Positions 24,329 to 26,313 of a stretch of 26,313 nucleotides of DNA are shown in pieces. The position numbers and the translations under genes were made by a program. Source of the stretch: Ruminococcus sp. UBA3665 (GTDB lineage: Bacteria > Bacillota > Clostridia > Oscillospirales > Ruminococcaceae). Positions within the stretch are counted from its first letter, which is position 1. Each line of letters opens with the position of its first letter. The DNA is taken from positions 1-26,313 of the forward strand of contig DFJS01000090.1 in assembly GCA_002373165.1 (NCBI GenBank), given 5' to 3'. Under the pieces are notes generated by a model, which searched no databases, had not been told where the DNA came from, and saw only the letters and a program-made list of their open reading frames with translations.

Positions 24329-24877
24329 TTATTTTTTTTCATCCGGCATGGAAAACACAACAATTTCGCTGCGGCTTCCCGGTCTTTGATACACAGGGTC
24401 ATTGATATACTGGGATTTGGCAATTTTGACATCCACCTGACGCTGGTAGCGTTCGTTGAAGTACGGATAGCCCTGCTGTTTCTGAATCCAGCGCATTTTC
24501 ATGCATTCCGGAAGCTGTGACAGAAAGATAATTCCCAGCGCAATCCCGGCATAGGGGTGCAGAAAGCCAATCACAGAGCCAAGAATAATCAGCACCAGAA
24601 GCAGATATACCAGCTTGAGTTTTTCGGCTGATGCACAGAATGCTGTGACAAAAATCACCAGATTGATGACAAACGCGAACATGCCCCACAACAGTGCCGT
24701 AGCTCTGTCCAGATCGGCATAATGCAGAATCGGCAGTGTAATGACATGAAAATAGCAGTTTGCAAACAGAATCACACAAGTCAGAAAGAATCTGATTCTG
24801 TGCATATTCTTATAACGGAGCATGAGTGTGCGGCATCTGGCATAATGCGAAGTTTTAGTTCTGTAAGCATTTTTCAT
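24329..24877 (-). CDS. Unrecognised small membrane protein
   Basis: I do not recognise this 182-residue protein. It has a basic N-terminus (about 1-27) and four likely membrane segments at about 28-48, 60-82, 87-106 and 109-122. A polar, Tyr/Gln/Arg-rich tail of about 55 residues is probably cytoplasmic by the positive-inside rule. AAGGAG lies 7 bases before the ATG at 24877. It is a single-gene unit with a promoter about 200 bases upstream and its own terminator. No conserved motif suggests transport or enzymatic activity. Confidence 0.75.
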   Translation of the reverse strand: MKNAYRTKTSHYARCRTLMLRYKNMHRIRFFLTCVILFANCYFHVITLPILHYADLDRATALLWGMFAFVINLVIFVTAFCASAEKLKLVYLLLVLIILGSVIGFLHPYAGIALGIIFLSQLPECMKMRWIQKQQGYPYFNERYQRQVDVKIAKSQYINDPVYQRPGSRSEIVVFSMPDEKK

Positions 24878-24976
24878 AAAAATTCTCCTTTTCGTATAAT
24901 CTAAACGATCTATTCACATTTTATTCATATAGTTAAATCAGCATATTATATATACATCCAGTAATATATTCTATCA

Positions 24977-25004
24977 TTTCAGGCAGATTTTTCTGCCGCT
25001 GAAA
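24977..25004 (-). other. Bulged hairpin in the long leader of the membrane protein gene
   Basis: TTTCAGGCAGA (24977-24987) pairs with 24992-25004 over 11 positions with a 2-base bulge and a 4-base loop. It lies about midway in the predicted 195-base leader between the promoter at 25078-25106 and the gene start. I do not recognise it as any known riboswitch. Confidence 0.4.
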
Positions 25005-25077
25005 GATTTTTATTTTCTGTATTTTATAAAATTCATGGGATAATCGCTGATTTTTGTGATTTTCTTTCATTACATTT

Positions 25078-25106
25078 AGTATACCATGTTATTCATAATT
25101 TGTCAA
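25078..25106 (-). promoter_or_regulatory. Promoter upstream of the membrane protein gene
   Basis: On the minus strand TTGACA (25101-25106), a 17-base spacer and TATACT (25078-25083) predict a start near 25071, about 195 bases before the gene. The stretch 24878-25230 has no other supportable gene. Confidence 0.78.
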
Positions 25107-25163
25107 TACTTTTTTCATATTTTTATTATTTTTTAAATTTCGCATAATCCAGATAGTAAAAAT

Positions 25164-25227
25164 ATCCTGATTGTTATGATTTTTGCACAAACAAGAATAA
25201 AAATTATCCTGATTGTAAATTTTTGCA
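25164..25227. repeat. Two short direct repeats in an intergenic region
   Basis: ATCCTGATTGT occurs at 25164-25174 and again at 25206-25216, 42 bases apart. Each is preceded by an A-rich run and followed by TTTTGCA (25181-25187 and 25221-25227). They may be a repeated protein-binding site near the promoter at 25078-25106 or a degenerate duplication. Confidence 0.5.
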
Positions 25228-25228
25228 A

Positions 25229-25268
25229 AAAAATTCCCCTGTCCGTGACGGGGCACGAACAGGGAAAA
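25229..25268 (-). terminator. Terminator of the two-gene unit at the right end
   Basis: A stem of about 11 bp (around 25236-25247 with 25252-25263, with a G:U pair) is followed on the minus strand by a run of seven T residues. It comes about 10 bases after the stop of the 262-residue gene. Confidence 0.82.
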
Positions 25269-25274
25269 TATTTA

Positions 25275-26063
25275 TTATCTGATATAAAAAATATAAAATC
25301 TTGTTTTTTCATCAATTCCGGGCTTTTCATTCTGTTGATGCCCTATAATTTTTTCCAGTAACCCAATTGCTTTTGTGGGAGTATTTTTTCCTGCGGATAA
25401 GCAGACTGTTTTTCCCTCGATCTGGTACCGGTTATCATACTCCATCACAAGCTGTAACTTATCCCACTTATCTTCAAGAGCCTGTTCAAGCCGGTTATAC
25501 CATGTAAAATTTTTTACCCACGGATAATCATCTGTTTTTATACGTTCTTTTCTTTGTTTTCTTTCATTTTTATCCAGATCTTTTCCGGTAATATAATATC
25601 CTGTTTTAAAATCCTCTACGATCACTTCGCTATCTGCACGATGTTTTCCGAGCAGTCGCACTTCTCCGTCAGCAAAAATCATAGGCAGTCCTAATCTGAT
25701 AATGCCCATTCTTAATTGTTCAATATCTGTCCGGTCAAGAATAAAATTCATAATATCATTCAGCTGGTCATGCAGAATCACACTTTCAAAATTTTCAGGC
25801 AAAATCAAATTCTGCGGTTTTTTGGGATTGACATAATATTTTGAATGCCATTGCAGACTATTTTCGGGATTTTTAAAAATACAGGAATCAGAAAATAAAT
25901 CTTCCATGCAAAGTGTTACTGTAGGATTCTCTTGCGTACTGACAGCAAACTGATATGTTTTCATCCATGCATTTTTATCAGCAGTGATATTTTTTGAAAT
26001 TTTCAGTTCTTCCTGTTTCATTTGTGAAGCAGGTTTTACATAAATAACAATTATTTTTTCCAA
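25275..26063 (-). CDS. Unrecognised 262-residue cytoplasmic protein, TTG start
   Basis: I do not recognise this protein. The frame opens at an ATG at 26138 inside the upstream gene, but a TTG at 26063 has AAAGGAA 10 bases upstream. It begins with the strand-like MEKIIVIYVKP, a natural N-terminus, so I chose it. The protein is charged, with no signal peptide or membrane segment. A Lys/Arg/Glu-rich stretch (about 170-190, KNERKQRKERIKTDD) is followed by a Trp-rich part. A late segment (AGKNTPTKAIGLLEKIIG) is the most regular in composition. It starts 28 bases after the partial gene upstream and ends at a terminator. Confidence 0.7.
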   Translation of the reverse strand: MEKIIVIYVKPASQMKQEELKISKNITADKNAWMKTYQFAVSTQENPTVTLCMEDLFSDSCIFKNPENSLQWHSKYYVNPKKPQNLILPENFESVILHDQLNDIMNFILDRTDIEQLRMGIIRLGLPMIFADGEVRLLGKHRADSEVIVEDFKTGYYITGKDLDKNERKQRKERIKTDDYPWVKNFTWYNRLEQALEDKWDKLQLVMEYDNRYQIEGKTVCLSAGKNTPTKAIGLLEKIIGHQQNEKPGIDEKTRFYIFYIR

Positions 26064-26091
26064 TTTATAAAAATTCCTTTCAGATTTAAAA

Positions 26092-26313
26092 TTATTCAGC
26101 CTTATAGTTATAAACAGTCGGAGCAGTCGGGAGTGCATAGCCTGTTCCCAGGAAGTAGTCCGTATGCGGCGGCTGATTATAGCCGTTGTTCTGTGCCGCT
26201 ACCTGAACTCTGTACTGCGGATTGTGCATCAGACTGTAGATATTATATTCTGTCGAATAGGTTGTTGTGAAGACTCTCAGACCGCCGTCAGACTTGCGGA
26301 AAATCATTTCTTC
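26092..26313 (-). CDS. C-terminal part of an unrecognised protein (5' end outside window)
   Basis: The frame is open from the window edge to a TAA at 26092, giving the last 73 residues. An ATG at 26307 exists, but no ribosome site can be judged at the edge, and the frame continues upstream, so this is probably the tail of a longer protein. It is rich in Tyr, Asn, Gln and Pro (NNGYNQPPHTDYF), with no membrane segment. It lies just upstream of the 262-residue gene and probably shares its transcript. Confidence 0.6.
   Translation of the reverse strand, partial: EEMIFRKSDGGLRVFTTTYSTEYNIYSLMHNPQYRVQVAAQNNGYNQPPHTDYFLGTGYALPTAPTVYNYKAE

Noticed and set aside
26064..26138. ATG start at 26138 for the 262-residue protein
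   Set aside because: It would lie inside the preceding gene with no ribosome site. The TTG at 26063 has AAAGGAA at proper spacing and a natural-looking N-terminus.

Overview
The window looks like chromosomal DNA of a low-to-mid GC anaerobic member of the Bacillota. It most resembles a gut-type Clostridia (Ruminococcaceae/Oscillospiraceae-like), but the species cannot be fixed from the sequence alone. This rests on strong AGGAGG-type ribosome binding sites, several near-consensus TTGACA-17-TATAAT promoters, rho-independent terminators with long T runs, oxygen-sensitive nitrogenase-type proteins, and neighbours such as VanZ-like, RodA/FtsW-like and ComM-like genes. Nearly every gene is on the minus strand; only the LysR-type regulator is on the plus strand.

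Layout in window coordinates. (1) 1-2054: an unrecognised protein of at least 684 residues, running off the left edge, ending in Pro/Glu-rich 17-residue tandem repeats. (2) 2262-9137: a type III restriction-modification locus with one Res and two tandem, related Mod genes that differ in their centres. (3) 9293-15862: a seven-gene nitrogenase-like operon, read right to left: D-like subunit, K-like subunit, ABC substrate-binding lipoprotein, NifX-like protein, NifB, NifH and a DUF1858 protein. It has one visible promoter and one terminator, and no NifE, NifN or NifV. (4) 16049-17790: a large serine recombinase with a 63-residue gene just upstream. (5) 17985-19403: the 5' three quarters of a glutamine-hydrolysing asparagine synthetase, cut off at a conserved motif where recombinase-linked DNA begins. 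(6) 19588-24193: ordinary chromosomal genes: a LysR-type regulator, an SF0329-like protein, VanZ-like, RodA-like and ComM-like genes. (7) 24329-26313: a small membrane protein and two unrecognised genes.

The main interpretation is that the sharp break in asnB near 17986 is one end of an integrated element mobilised by the serine recombinase. The nitrogenase-like operon, and possibly the restriction system and the repeat protein, would be its cargo. The left end and the missing asnB 3' part are not in the window, so the extent of the element is inferred.

The most notable system is the nitrogenase-like operon. NifH and NifB are very close to the canonical proteins, with all Fe-S cysteines present. 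Both component-1-like subunits keep the three P-cluster-type cysteines, and the D-like subunit keeps a cofactor-type cysteine. The histidine cofactor ligand seems to be absent by eye alignment, and there is no NifEN scaffold. A reductase using the NifB-made cluster directly, on a substrate delivered by the co-encoded binding protein, is a reasonable hypothesis. Dinitrogen, an organosulfur compound or something else cannot be told apart from sequence.
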